Part shown: positions 16,349 through 25,170 of the stretch, piece after piece
Layout of the letters: the number at the start of each line of letters is the position of its first letter
Position numbering within the stretch: the first letter of the stretch is position 1
Source of the DNA: JABGPL01 sp964387885
GTDB taxonomy: Bacteria; Electryoneota; AABM5-125-24; Hatepunaeales; Hatepunaeaceae
Assembly: GCA_964387885.1 (NCBI GenBank)
Contig: CAYLYZ010000011.1
Coordinates: 1 to 64,000, forward strand
Length of the DNA: 64,000 bases
Reading direction: 5' to 3'
Notes under the pieces: generated by a model
What the model was told of the DNA's origin: nothing
Seen by the model: only the letters and a program-made list of their open reading frames with translations
Databases searched by the model: none
Translations under genes and position numbers: made by a program

Positions 16349-17233
16349 TTAATAAACCGCAGCGGCAAGATATCCGACCACCTGATCTTTCGATCCTCCA
16401 GGAACGTCTCCAGAGTTGGCATGTCGAAGGATTTCTATCTGGTTTTTTTTCAATTCCCTTGCTGCGGAAAGCAATGCGGCAATCGGAGCACCTCCACAGG
16501 CTTCAAGAGCTCCGCTTCGACATCCCTCTGCAATCGTTGGCGCATCTCCTGCTTTAATAGCATTTATAACATTCTGGTCTATAGCTTTTGCCTGTTCATA
16601 AGGATGAAAATGGGAAAGATCGCTTGAAGCAACGATCAGAACATCTTCATCAACCACCTTCGCTAAAGCTTTCCCGAGATTTTGACATTGCTCCCACCCC
16701 TGGTTGCCAATCATGACCGGAACAAGTTTAAAATCACCGAGGACAACCTGCAGAAATGGCAACTGAACCTCAAGGGCATGTTCCGTATTCCCCCACCCAT
16801 GATTCTGATGCCCGTCCAGTGACAGTTCAATATCTTCACCTCCGTACTCAACAAGCTGTTCAGCCAATATTGAATCAACCTCAACATCTCCTAACGGTGT
16901 TTGATAAGCTCCCTCAGGCATAACTGAAACTGAAGATAAAGGGATGAAGTGACTTGGTGAAATGACGATAGCAGTTTTATAACTGAAGTCTACTATCTGA
17001 TGATACGCCCACCCGGCAACCGGACCGGAATAGACATATCCGGCATGGGGAGAGATCAGACCAAATGGTTTTTCGTTGTTAAATGGTTTTGCATCGTCAA
17101 TGAAACCCTGAATGTCACTTTTAAGCACATCTGGTTTGGAAGGATAAAAGCCATAGGGACCTGCAACAGCTGCGGGACGCAAATACGGTTTTCTTCCTTT
17201 GAAGAAACCGTCCGAAGAATTTGATTTTCCCAT
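16349..17233 (-). CDS. amrB: AmmeMemoRadiSam system protein B (Memo-like)
   Basis: 294 residues of the Memo/extradiol-dioxygenase-like fold. LISPHAGYVYSGPVAGWAY bears the metal-site His. VVISPSHFIPLSSVSVMPEGAYQTPLGDVEVD, GHQNHGWGNTEHALEVQLPFLQ and VASSDLSHFHPYEQA supply further metal-site-like His and Asp. SGALEACGGAPIAALLSAA ends the core. In eukaryotes Memo1 binds copper or iron; bacterial roles are unclear. It precedes amrA by 11 bp and follows the asparaginase gene by one base, so all three are probably co-transcribed. Confidence 0.93.
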   Translation of the reverse strand: MGKSNSSDGFFKGRKPYLRPAAVAGPYGFYPSKPDVLKSDIQGFIDDAKPFNNEKPFGLISPHAGYVYSGPVAGWAYHQIVDFSYKTAIVISPSHFIPLSSVSVMPEGAYQTPLGDVEVDSILAEQLVEYGGEDIELSLDGHQNHGWGNTEHALEVQLPFLQVVLGDFKLVPVMIGNQGWEQCQNLGKALAKVVDEDVLIVASSDLSHFHPYEQAKAIDQNVINAIKAGDAPTIAEGCRSGALEACGGAPIAALLSAARELKKNQIEILRHANSGDVPGGSKDQVVGYLAAAVY

Positions 17234-17234
17234 T

Positions 17235-18251
17235 TTAAATCCTGATCTTTATATTCCCAATTTCCTCACCCCGGCTGTTTTTAATCACACCCGGTGCAAA
17301 TTGCCTTAAACTCTGGCCAAGTTCCGTCGGTAACACACCGAACTTCTGAAGCAATGAAATAACGAGTGGGCTGCGTGCGCGCTCAATCCCGTCTTCCAGC
17401 TTAACAGCAAGTCCAATAGCCCGTCCGGTGTTTGTGTCCCGCCATGCAGCCGAGTAATATCCCTCAGCCCCACCTTTGGTCGTTAATTCGAATACTCTAC
17501 CTGCTCGTAAAAGCTCGGTGCAGATCCGGTCATTCTGCGCCCCTATCATCTCCGGATAAGATCGCATTGTCCGGGTTATCCGTCGCGAGGCGTTCGCCAG
17601 ATCGAAATCAAAGTCAGATGGATCCAACAATCTCGCAAACGCGAACGCTGCTGCTCGCAAGGAAAAACCATGCACCGGTGCTGAGCATCCATCAAGCCCC
17701 ATCTCGAAACTCTCCGGTGGGATACCAGCTAACATCCCGATATAACCGGATATCTGCTGCTGAACTTTACTGTCCATATCGAGGTATTTTTCGATCGGCT
17801 CACCCATCAATTTCGAGGTAATCAGCATCCCTGCATGCTTTCCCGAGCAGTTATGGTGAATGGGTTGAGGTTCAAGCCCTGCGTGAATCAGATCCATCCT
17901 GGCTTTGGCATCGAGCGGAGGATGTGTTCCGCATTGCAGGTACGATGGATCGAGACCGGCTTTATTAAGAATCGATTCGACGGCTTCAATCTGATAAGGT
18001 TCTCCGCCGTGTGAGCCACTTAGTAATGAAGTTTCAGCATCTGTCAGTTCATATTCATCCACGGCTCCCGACATTACAGCCGAGATTGCCTGCAGTGGTT
18101 TCGCAGACGATCGCATAAATGTGACAAAATCGGGATCACCCAGCGAGTATATCAACTCCCCTTTGCTGTCGACAATCGCGACATGTGCTCGATGCACCGA
18201 TTCAACTATCGAACCGCGAGTAAATTCTACAGTTGGCGGAGGTAAAATCAT
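17235..18251 (-). CDS. L-asparaginase II family protein
   Basis: About 338 residues of the bacterial asparaginase II family related to Rhizobium etli AnsA. It hydrolyses asparagine to aspartate and ammonia. Marks: FTRGSIVESVHRAHVAIVDSKGELIYSLGD, MRSSAKPLQAI with the Ser-Ser-x-Lys of the active site, GSHGGEPYQ, CGTHPP, HHNCSGKHAGML, GLDGCSAPVHGFSL and TKGGAEGYY. I start at ATG 18251. Its ATGA overlaps the DUF4276 stop by four bases, and a longer frame to 18311 would overlap that gene by 64 bp. Coupling of this enzyme to an ATPase/DUF4276 module is odd. Confidence 0.9.
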   Translation of the reverse strand: MILPPPTVEFTRGSIVESVHRAHVAIVDSKGELIYSLGDPDFVTFMRSSAKPLQAISAVMSGAVDEYELTDAETSLLSGSHGGEPYQIEAVESILNKAGLDPSYLQCGTHPPLDAKARMDLIHAGLEPQPIHHNCSGKHAGMLITSKLMGEPIEKYLDMDSKVQQQISGYIGMLAGIPPESFEMGLDGCSAPVHGFSLRAAAFAFARLLDPSDFDFDLANASRRITRTMRSYPEMIGAQNDRICTELLRAGRVFELTTKGGAEGYYSAAWRDTNTGRAIGLAVKLEDGIERARSPLVISLLQKFGVLPTELGQSLRQFAPGVIKNSRGEEIGNIKIRI

Positions 18252-18883
18252 TGTATCGCTGACTCCGCCATTGTCAGTATTTCGTTCAGAAGTTTTTTCA
18301 AGTTTGGACATTTCTCTGCTGCTGTTTCCGGGTTTAGGTTTTTGAAAAGTTGTTTGCCGTAAGTTACTTTCTTGTAATTTTTTCCGGTTACTGATCTGTA
18401 AATTTTTTCGAGGAGCTTCGCAGGAGGTTCATTGAAATTTACTTCTTCCGGATCTTTTTTTAATTTTGATAATCTCTTTCTAATATTCTTGGGAAATATT
18501 TCTAAATCTGATAATAACCAAGCCTCTAACTCATGAACTGCAAAGAACATTCGAAAGCGCTCATCTTTCACTTTATTCTCAAGCGTTGTCTTTGCCCACT
18601 CAATCTTAGCCTTCAATGTCCTTTTGGACTTGGGAAACTTTAACGGTAGCCCATACAAATCCGCTAAACCGAAAACAGCAATGACATCTTTCGAGTGTTT
18701 TTTATCTAACCAAATGCGAGAAATAACCTTTAAGTCATCAATTAATTCCCCCGAACCTTCCCGCTTGATAGTTTTAATACCTACTCTTTTTTTCAAACGA
18801 TTGTTATTATTAATGTAACGCTGAAGAAATTTTGAGAGGACTTTTTTTTCAGTTTTACCTTCTTCAATAATAATGAATTTCAT
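18248..18883 (-). CDS. DUF4276 protein (TOPRIM-like), partner of the upstream ATPase
   Basis: 211 residues, strongly basic. MKFIIIEEGKTEKKVLSKFLQRYI begins the domain with the Glu-Gly-x-Thr-Glu motif shared by TOPRIM/OLD-type nucleases. DDLKVISRIW and VIAVFGLADLYGLP follow, with the place of the usual acidic pair occupied by GLADLYG. FFAVHELEAWLLSD is the family signature, with His and Glu. The start overlaps the ATPase stop by four bases (ATGA). Pairs of this kind resemble split OLD/AbiL-like phage-defence systems. Nuclease activity is inference. Confidence 0.82.
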   Translation of the reverse strand: MKFIIIEEGKTEKKVLSKFLQRYINNNNRLKKRVGIKTIKREGSGELIDDLKVISRIWLDKKHSKDVIAVFGLADLYGLPLKFPKSKRTLKAKIEWAKTTLENKVKDERFRMFFAVHELEAWLLSDLEIFPKNIRKRLSKLKKDPEEVNFNEPPAKLLEKIYRSVTGKNYKKVTYGKQLFKNLNPETAAEKCPNLKKLLNEILTMAESAIQ

Positions 18884-20067
18884 TCGGATTCCTGTTGATC
18901 TTCTGCGATAATATCTAACTCTCCAGATTTGAACATTTTTCCAAGTCTATAACCTTTCAACCAATGCTCAAGTTTTTCGCCATCAAGCACAGTCAGAGAC
19001 GTCTCCCCATCTTTACAATCAGTCACAGTTACCGTAGGATTCAAATCACTCATTGCATCTAAAAATTCCGGTGAGTGTGTTGTAAATATTACCTGTGTTC
19101 GGTCTGCCGCATCTGCTGCATATTCGGCTATAATGGGCAGCATGGATGGATGAAGGCCTGTTTCGGGTTCGTCTATTGCTATCAGCGGTGGTGGATCTGG
19201 CATTGCCAGGATTGTTATCAGGTAGAGGAAGCGAAGTGTCCCGTCGGAAATATTCAGAGATGATTGTGGTGTATCCAAGCCCCTCCATCGAATTCGCATT
19301 TGTATCAACTGATCTCCTGCAGGTGCGAAAACAAGATCTTCATATTCATCACCAAAAGCTGCTTTCATTGCATCGTTTATATCATTCTTGAAATTGCGCT
19401 TTTCCGAGTAGAGTGTGTGAAGCACTGAAATCAGATTTTGACCATCCGGGTTAAGGTGTTTTTCATATCGAGTGACAATTGGTCGTCTTACCTTTGCGTC
19501 TTTGACTGTTGAAAATTCATGAAAGATCGCAAATTTTGGAAGATTATGAAAAAGGTCTCCCCAATTAGATATGTATTCTGGTGAGTACAACAATATACTT
19601 AAAAAACTCTCTTGCTTTAACATTCTCTCTTTGGGATAACGGAATTTTTCCTCATTCCTTTTGAAATATTCACCTAACATTCCTTTTCTCCTAAATACCG
19701 GTAGTATGAATTGCCTATCATCAGAATTTTCTATAAAATCCATAGTTTCATGGCTAAAGGAGTAATTTTCTAATGAGAGTATGTCTGATTTGTAATTTGA
19801 ACTCTCTCTACCTTGATTTTCATCTAATGTGATTTCGTATATCAACCTTTGTGGAATATTATTCCAGACCACCTGAGTAATCCCCCCCCCCTCCTGCACC
19901 CAATCACCAAGCTTGCCCTTAGCAGAGGCAGAAACCATATCGAAGAACTGGAGGAGGTTGGATTTGCCGGATCCGTTGGGGCCGATTACGACGTTGAGGT
20001 CGCCGGGTTCCCATGTTAAGTCTCTCAGGGAACGGAAACCTTTGATTTCTAAGCTCTTTATTTTCAT
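18880..20067 (-). CDS. RecF/OLD-like AAA ATPase, partner of DUF4276
   Basis: 395 residues of the ABC-type AAA_21 class. IKGFRSLRDLTWEPGDLNVVIGPNGSGKSNLLQFF carries Walker A at about residues 30-37. LNISDGTLRFLYLITIL is the signature-like helix. PPPLIAIDEPETGLHPSMLP gives Walker B with the catalytic Glu. QVIFTTHSPEFLDAM is the H-loop. The middle (about 80-260) is variable and may sense nucleic acid or phage. There is no nuclease domain here; the next gene would supply it. The start ATG has AAGG six bases ahead. The genes likely form one transcript with the asparaginase. Confidence 0.9.
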   Translation of the reverse strand: MKIKSLEIKGFRSLRDLTWEPGDLNVVIGPNGSGKSNLLQFFDMVSASAKGKLGDWVQEGGGITQVVWNNIPQRLIYEITLDENQGRESSNYKSDILSLENYSFSHETMDFIENSDDRQFILPVFRRKGMLGEYFKRNEEKFRYPKERMLKQESFLSILLYSPEYISNWGDLFHNLPKFAIFHEFSTVKDAKVRRPIVTRYEKHLNPDGQNLISVLHTLYSEKRNFKNDINDAMKAAFGDEYEDLVFAPAGDQLIQMRIRWRGLDTPQSSLNISDGTLRFLYLITILAMPDPPPLIAIDEPETGLHPSMLPIIAEYAADAADRTQVIFTTHSPEFLDAMSDLNPTVTVTDCKDGETSLTVLDGEKLEHWLKGYRLGKMFKSGELDIIAEDQQESE

Positions 20068-20120
20068 CGTTTGCCTTGATGTTGTCTTGAAATACTGTAT
20101 CTTGCGGGAATTTTCCGGCT

Positions 20121-20297
20121 TGTACGGGCACGGCGCTCGTGCCCTGTATGATTGCCGAAAGACTACCTGTTGCTTAAAAGAACATAAAGGGCTTGATAAA
20201 TCAGCCCCTACGCGAAATTACCTCTAAGCAGTAGTATAGATGTATTTGTGAACACGTTATCGCAAGAACAAGAGGGCACGAGCGCCGTGCCCGTACG
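20121..20297. mobile_element. MITE-like element, family C (copy 1)
   Basis: An element of about 177 bp bounded by TACGGGCACGGCGCTCGTGC at the left and the inverse GCACGAGCGCCGTGCCCGTA at the right, a near-perfect inverted pair. Each end is itself hairpin-forming. A second copy is at 39179-39279. It fills most of the gap 20068-20385, in which I see no gene. Confidence 0.75.
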
Positions 20298-20385
20298 ATA
20301 TCATAATTTGGATACACAAATATCGGATATCTATGCGTTTTCCCCATGATAAAATGTAACCATTTCATTCATAATATGCTACAGT

Positions 20386-21423
20386 TTATAACTTCTTCTT
20401 TGAGAAACTATTTATCAAAGCTCCCCAGATTTTCCCGGAGCCAAATCCTATCCCCGGTTGAAATGGTGGACGATCCGGACAGCTATCCGGAAGTTTCATC
20501 CGCTCCTGAACAGACCTTGCCCATCCTCCAAAAGCCTTGACACAAGATTTGAATAAATACGGATATCGGATCATCCTTAAGAACATCAGGGCTTCGTGAA
20601 GGATTATTGTTGGAAAATTGGATAAGGTTCTACTCAATGGCTCGTTTCGGGCGATCATCCAAAGTCGGTTGCGGTGTGTCAGTTCACGTGAAAATCGACT
20701 CCCAGTTGAGGACCCACCCCTTCGATGCCAACCCACTGCCTCCGGGATATACCATGCTTCCCAGCCGCGTCGCGATGCCCGCCAGGCGAGGTCAGCGTCT
20801 TCGTAATATGCGAAAAACCGTTCCGGGAATATTTCACCCGAAATTGCTACATCATTCAACATCTCTCGCTTGTATAATGCCGCACCTGCGCAGATTCCAA
20901 ACACTCTCTCTGATTTATTATACTGCCCGGTGTCAATTTCACCCATGCCCCGGTCGCGAACTCTGCGGCTTTTGAATATTTCTATTCCGGTTGAGTCTAT
21001 AGTTTTCGATTTCGGAGTTTCGTCTGATTCAGGGTTAAGTTCTTTCACCTGCATCAGTTTCCCTCCAAGCATTCCAATACGAGGATTGTCTTCTGCAGCT
21101 TTTAACAGTAATTCAACAAAATCTTGTTCTATACAGGCGTCTGGATTCAGAGTCAAAATCCAGTCTGATTCCGATTTTTCAAAACCGAGGTTATTTCCTT
21201 TTGCGAAACCCTCATTTTTCTCCCTGACTTCAAGATTAACCATCGGAAAATTCTCTCGAATCAATTCAGGAGTTTCGTCATGTGATGCATTGTCGATAAC
21301 TATTATTTCTTTTAAAGCGAGGGACTGCGCTAACAAACTATTGAGACAAAACTCTATATCCCGTCTCGAATTCCAGGTGACAACAACTGCTGATACATTG
21401 GGGGTGTGTTTTTCTTTTGTCAT
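20386..21423 (-). CDS. Glycosyltransferase family 2 (rhamnosyltransferase-like)
   Basis: 345 residues, GT-A fold, inverting. VSAVVVTWNSRRDIEFCLNSLL opens the domain. IVIDNASHDETPELI and NEGFAKGNNLGFEKSESDWILTLNPDACIEQDF give the NPDA (DxD-like) metal site. FFAYYEDADLAWRASRRGWEAWYIPEA supplies the ED catalytic pair and WHRRGGS the base-proximal motif. It probably adds a sugar to a surface polysaccharide. The ATG overlaps the stop of the flippase gene (TGATG), so export and assembly genes are coupled. The C-terminal 70 residues are helical and variable. Confidence 0.92.
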   Translation of the reverse strand: MTKEKHTPNVSAVVVTWNSRRDIEFCLNSLLAQSLALKEIIVIDNASHDETPELIRENFPMVNLEVREKNEGFAKGNNLGFEKSESDWILTLNPDACIEQDFVELLLKAAEDNPRIGMLGGKLMQVKELNPESDETPKSKTIDSTGIEIFKSRRVRDRGMGEIDTGQYNKSERVFGICAGAALYKREMLNDVAISGEIFPERFFAYYEDADLAWRASRRGWEAWYIPEAVGWHRRGGSSTGSRFSRELTHRNRLWMIARNEPLSRTLSNFPTIILHEALMFLRMIRYPYLFKSCVKAFGGWARSVQERMKLPDSCPDRPPFQPGIGFGSGKIWGALINSFSKKKL

Positions 21424-22736
21424 CAGCTTTTGCGGGAATTTATCAGTACAACAATTGACTTCAGATTTCTGCCCAACCGTCCAGAAATTTGTCTAATATC
21501 TGTGTTGTATTCTCTCGCTGCAATATAATGCTGCCAGATTCCCGCAAAAATCATAGCTGCTGCCAAGCCCGCTGCGGAACCCATTCCTCCCCAGAAAAAT
21601 ATTCCCGGCGTTGCAACTACCAACCAGACACACACCGAGGTCAGAGAAACAATTGCTACAGATCCGGCTCTTCCTGCCCCGTAAAGTACGTTTGCGGATA
21701 CGGTGTAGATAGCTTCGAAAGTGGCTCCAACCAACATCAACCTGAACATTGGTGTTGATTCAAGATACTCACCTGCGAAAAGAATGGCGTACACTTTACC
21801 TGCAATAATCCATCCTACTGTGCATATCCCTAAAACGATAACAACAGCATATCCTACGAATTTTTCGTAGGTTGCTTTCAACTCAGCAAATCGTTTTTCA
21901 GCAATTAACTGGGATGCATAAGGCATTATAACCAGAGCTAAACCCTGTAAGAGGTTCGAGATCAACCTGTAGGCATGTTTTGCACCGTTATAGAATCCTA
22001 CTTGATCAGGAGTATAAATAGCTCCGAATAACAGTATATCCGCATTACCATTCATAATGAAAGCGGAGAAACCTGTCCCGAGTGTTAGCCAGCCATAATT
22101 CAGAAGTTCTTTAACCTCCGAAAGATGTATCCTACCAAATATTTTAACTTTTTTAAATCCAAAGAATAATACAACAATCGAAGAAACCGCTGCTGAACAC
22201 AAATTCACCATTAAAGCGGAATAGGCTGTTGTCAATTTTCCAAACGAAGCCAAAATAATAAATCCGGCAGCTGAGCCCAAAAAATAAACAGACTCAATTA
22301 TAAACAGGTTTCTGGTTTTATAAAGAGTCTGTTGAACACAGTAGCCAATCTCCCTGAAGAACATGGCTGCCATCAGGGAAGGTACGATTCTGACCAGACA
22401 AGTTGATATCCTCAGCATTTCAGCAATTACAGGGGCTGCAAACCAAATGATCGAACCGAATACAAGATAAAACAAACCGCTCAACACAAAACCCAATCTG
22501 ACCGTTTGGCTTAATTTTCCCGGCGCAGCTGCAAAGTGTATCATAGGGTGATAAATCAGGTTCTTTATAAAAAGAGTGGTAATGGCAAACAAACTGTAGA
22601 CTGTGATATATTGACCATGCTGAGAGGGTGTCAATGAGGTCATCAAAACAATGATAAAGGCAAAACCATATACTACGGGAGGGATTTTCGATGCCGCCGC
22701 CCAACTAACCAGCCTGAAATGGTGAGCAAGATTCAC
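21423..22736 (-). CDS. Polysaccharide flippase (Wzx/MATE-like)
   Basis: 437 residues with about twelve membrane spans, of the MOP superfamily. It probably flips lipid-linked glycan units across the inner membrane. Typical elements: GFAFIIVLMTSLTPSQHGQYITVYSLF near the start, LLNYGWLTLGTGFSAFIMNGNADILLFGAIYTPDQVGFYNGAKH in the middle, IMPYASQLIAEKRFAELKATYEKFVGYAVVIVLG, and the last spans LAAAMIFAGIWQ. The start is GTG. There is a distant G-rich stretch at the end of cdaA, ten bases away. Coupled to a GT2 gene. Confidence 0.88.
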   Translation of the reverse strand: MNLAHHFRLVSWAAASKIPPVVYGFAFIIVLMTSLTPSQHGQYITVYSLFAITTLFIKNLIYHPMIHFAAAPGKLSQTVRLGFVLSGLFYLVFGSIIWFAAPVIAEMLRISTCLVRIVPSLMAAMFFREIGYCVQQTLYKTRNLFIIESVYFLGSAAGFIILASFGKLTTAYSALMVNLCSAAVSSIVVLFFGFKKVKIFGRIHLSEVKELLNYGWLTLGTGFSAFIMNGNADILLFGAIYTPDQVGFYNGAKHAYRLISNLLQGLALVIMPYASQLIAEKRFAELKATYEKFVGYAVVIVLGICTVGWIIAGKVYAILFAGEYLESTPMFRLMLVGATFEAIYTVSANVLYGAGRAGSVAIVSLTSVCVWLVVATPGIFFWGGMGSAAGLAAAMIFAGIWQHYIAAREYNTDIRQISGRLGRNLKSIVVLINSRKS

Positions 22737-22745
22737 TTGGCGGTT

Positions 22746-23591
22746 TTAACCCCCTGTCTGCAGGTTAGGTGATGGTTGTGATTCTGTTTCAGATTCTGAG
22801 ACAGCCTCCGCCTGAATCGGACTGATTTTGGGATACATCAGTTTATTCAACTCTGCATGAAGAGTCTGGCTATCTAAATCCCTGCCAATAAATTGACCGT
22901 TACAGACAATCGAAACTGTCCCGGTTTCCTCCGATACGACAATAGAAACTGCGTCAACTTCTTCGGTAACCCCAATTGCAGCTCTGTGACGAGTTCCGAG
23001 CGATTCATCTTCTATAATGCTTGTTGATAATGGCAAAATACATCTTGCCGCGACAATAGTATCCCCAAAAATGATTACCGCTCCATCATGAAGAGGTGAT
23101 CGGGGGTAAAAGATCGAGACAAGTAAATCAGCACTGACTTCAGCTTGAATTTGAACTCCGGTTTCAAGAATACCACGCACCCCGGTTGTGCGCTGTAAAA
23201 CAATCAAACCACCAAATCTCCTCCGGGAAAGATCCATTGCCGCCTGTGTAACGGCTTGCAGTACTTTTTCACCACTGGTTTGGAATAGCGATCTTAGAAT
23301 TCGGATCTGACCGATTCTCATTAATGTTCTTCTGAGTTCCGGTTGGAACAGAATCACAAATGCAATCACCCAGACAGCTCCGATTGATTGAATCAACCAG
23401 GTCATGCCACTCATACCGATTACTTGAGCTAACGAACCCGCAGCAAGGAGTATCAACAACCCGGCAAACATCTGTGTCGCGCGCGTACCGCGCACAATTC
23501 TGTATACCTGGTAAAAGACTACTGTAACCGCAAAAACATCGAGCAGATCGATGATTCCAACGGACAGGAAGCCAATGTGAAATATTTCCAT
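22746..23591 (-). CDS. cdaA: Diadenylate cyclase CdaA
   Basis: 281 residues. Three N-terminal membrane spans (to about residue 80) are followed by a DAC domain that condenses two ATP to cyclic di-AMP. HDGAVIIFGDTIVAARCILPLS holds the DGA motif and GTRHRAAIGVTEEVDA the RHR motif; both catalytic sets are intact. The C-terminal tail is Gln/Ser/Glu-rich and poorly ordered. c-di-AMP typically governs potassium and osmolyte uptake and envelope stability. No regulator such as CdaR or GlmM adjoins it. It lies between a nitroreductase and a flippase on the same strand. Confidence 0.94.
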   Translation of the reverse strand: MEIFHIGFLSVGIIDLLDVFAVTVVFYQVYRIVRGTRATQMFAGLLILLAAGSLAQVIGMSGMTWLIQSIGAVWVIAFVILFQPELRRTLMRIGQIRILRSLFQTSGEKVLQAVTQAAMDLSRRRFGGLIVLQRTTGVRGILETGVQIQAEVSADLLVSIFYPRSPLHDGAVIIFGDTIVAARCILPLSTSIIEDESLGTRHRAAIGVTEEVDAVSIVVSEETGTVSIVCNGQFIGRDLDSQTLHAELNKLMYPKISPIQAEAVSESETESQPSPNLQTGG

Positions 23592-23604
23592 TCAGTTCAC
23601 GAAG

Positions 23605-24306
23605 TTAATCTTTTTTACCGACACAAATAATATAATATGGATCCGCATCGTGTCCAATCAGTTTTTTTAGCCGTTCATCATTAAACGCACCCACTGTTAC
23701 TGCTCCTAATCCAAGTGAGTTTGCCTGCAAACAGATATTCTGACCGGCATGACCCGTCTCTATCAGGCAATACCTATGAGCTCTACTCCCATATTTAACA
23801 CCAACCCGACTATCGACTGAACTGATTACAAATGCCACAGCACAGTTTCGTATGCAATCCTGACCTAATGTAGCATCTGCCAGGTCTCTGTTCATATCAC
23901 CCGTTTTCAGTTGCTTTAGAGAATGCTCCGCTATTTCCTGACCCGGGACGTATTGGTATATTCCAGGATCAAAACCAGCCACCCTCTTTACAACTGCGAA
24001 AATCTCGAGCGGATACAAGGCTCCGGCTGAAGGTATTGTTCGCAGCATTATTTCCCGTTCGGGAATAATCACCTTCGAGGTTATTCCTTGAGCCGCCCAG
24101 AGTATCTGAGCAATCTCCGACTGAGACAGCACTCCGGTTGAAAAGTCCCGAAAGCTGCGCCTTTCTGAAATTACCTTTTCCAAAGGATTTGTACCTTCTT
24201 GTTCTGGTAACGGTAGTTTAATCATATTGTTTTTCTGAGCTGATGTGAGGTTAAAAAGAGAGGAAAAGAACAAAAAGATCAGGGTAATTATGGTTTTTCT
24301 TCTCAT
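23605..24306 (-). CDS. Exported SagB/ThcOx-type nitroreductase-fold protein
   Basis: 233 residues with a Sec signal peptide (MRRKTIITLIFLFFSSLFNLTSA, about 1-23), so periplasmic or exported. The rest is a SagB-like FMN-binding domain: SERRSFRDFSTGVLSQSEIAQILWAAQGI, RTIPSAGALYPLEIFAVV, GIYQYVP, and HAGQNICLQANSLGLGAVTVGAF. SagB enzymes in peptide pathways oxidise azolines, but stand-alone members like this are common and their substrates unknown. The stop/start overlap with tsaB is four bases (ATGA). An FMN enzyme behind a Sec signal would need cofactor delivery, which is unusual and worth noting. Confidence 0.87.
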   Translation of the reverse strand: MRRKTIITLIFLFFSSLFNLTSAQKNNMIKLPLPEQEGTNPLEKVISERRSFRDFSTGVLSQSEIAQILWAAQGITSKVIIPEREIMLRTIPSAGALYPLEIFAVVKRVAGFDPGIYQYVPGQEIAEHSLKQLKTGDMNRDLADATLGQDCIRNCAVAFVISSVDSRVGVKYGSRAHRYCLIETGHAGQNICLQANSLGLGAVTVGAFNDERLKKLIGHDADPYYIICVGKKD

Positions 24307-25016
24307 TGTTTTTTCCGTGTTTTAACAGTGAATTCTTTCAAGTACTGAGGTTCAAGGTCCCGATAATTTCGGTAGTTTTCCGGATTGTTGATCCACTTAC
24401 GATAACCAATTATTCCAACGGATTCAGCTTTGGCTGTGATTCCTTTGATTATCTTCATGCTTTCAGAACACATTTCCGGTGATAGATCGACTAAAGCATC
24501 GATTCCGGCTCCGCCAATATTTACGCTACTGCCATTCAAATCAGAGAATTTTTCAGCACCACCCATAAAAACGTCACCAATAGCTTCGGAAATTTCGGAA
24601 TTTGCCGTTTTCCCATAGAGGCAACCGAATAACTCTCCCCGTCTGGCGACAACGGTCGGTAAGAACTTTTTTCCATCAGGGATTTTCTTTGACATCGTCA
24701 AAGCCAGTGCATCAAGAGTGTTAACCGGAATTATACTGATTCCAAGCCCTACTGCGACACCTTTTGCGAAAGATAAACCAACCCTTAATCCGGTGAATGA
24801 TCCGGGACCTATCGATACAGCCAATGCGCAGAGTTGATGATATTTACAATCACAAGATAAAAATAATTTATTAATAATAAGAGGCAGAACTTCATTGTGT
24901 CGCTGCTTTGTCTCCAGAAATTCAGATCCTATGACTTGTCCCGCTTGAATTAGTGCTACGGAGCAAACTGCAGTTGCTGTTTCTATCGATAAAATTACTT
25001 GTTCTTGTTTTGGCAT
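24303..25016 (-). CDS. tsaB: tRNA t6A synthesis protein TsaB
   Basis: 237 residues from ATG 25016. LSIETATAVCSVALIQAGQVIG opens the ASKHA fold. AVSIGPGSFTGLRVGLSFAKGVAVGLGI is the family signature. VVARRGELFGCLYGK follows. TsaB scaffolds TsaD and TsaE for threonylcarbamoyl-adenosine addition to tRNAs reading ANN codons. The open frame continues to 25283, but that part translates a MITE-like repeat (RREERRDEAICLD) and is not expected in the protein. Ribosome site at the chosen ATG is weak. It is downstream of gyrB. Confidence 0.92.
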   Translation of the reverse strand: MPKQEQVILSIETATAVCSVALIQAGQVIGSEFLETKQRHNEVLPLIINKLFLSCDCKYHQLCALAVSIGPGSFTGLRVGLSFAKGVAVGLGISIIPVNTLDALALTMSKKIPDGKKFLPTVVARRGELFGCLYGKTANSEISEAIGDVFMGGAEKFSDLNGSSVNIGGAGIDALVDLSPEMCSESMKIIKGITAKAESVGIIGYRKWINNPENYRNYRDLEPQYLKEFTVKTRKKQ

Positions 25017-25132
25017 TGGTTCTGCATGCTTCAGTTGTGGATTGACTTTCAAGGGCGGATACTGCACTATGTTTTCGAGGATATATCTATGTTGAGGGTT
25101 CTGGTTCGCCCATTTTACACCCGGAAACTGAA

Positions 25133-25157
25133 CTGGCAGACAAAATGCCTGCCAGTT
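25133..25157. repeat. Degenerate CTGGCAG palindrome
   Basis: AACTGGCAG and CTGCCAGTT flank a short spacer just right of the tsaB start, next to a family A MITE. It looks like a decayed copy of the CTGGCAGACG hairpin family. Confidence 0.5.
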
Positions 25158-25170
25158 CCAATATTTCAGA

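Noticed and set aside
15928..16557. 209-codon plus-strand frame over amrA/amrB
   Set aside because: Antisense to conserved genes; no domain.
20870..21496. 208-codon plus-strand frame over the GT2/flippase junction
   Set aside because: Antisense to two coupled real genes; Ser/Ile/Phe-rich shadow sequence.
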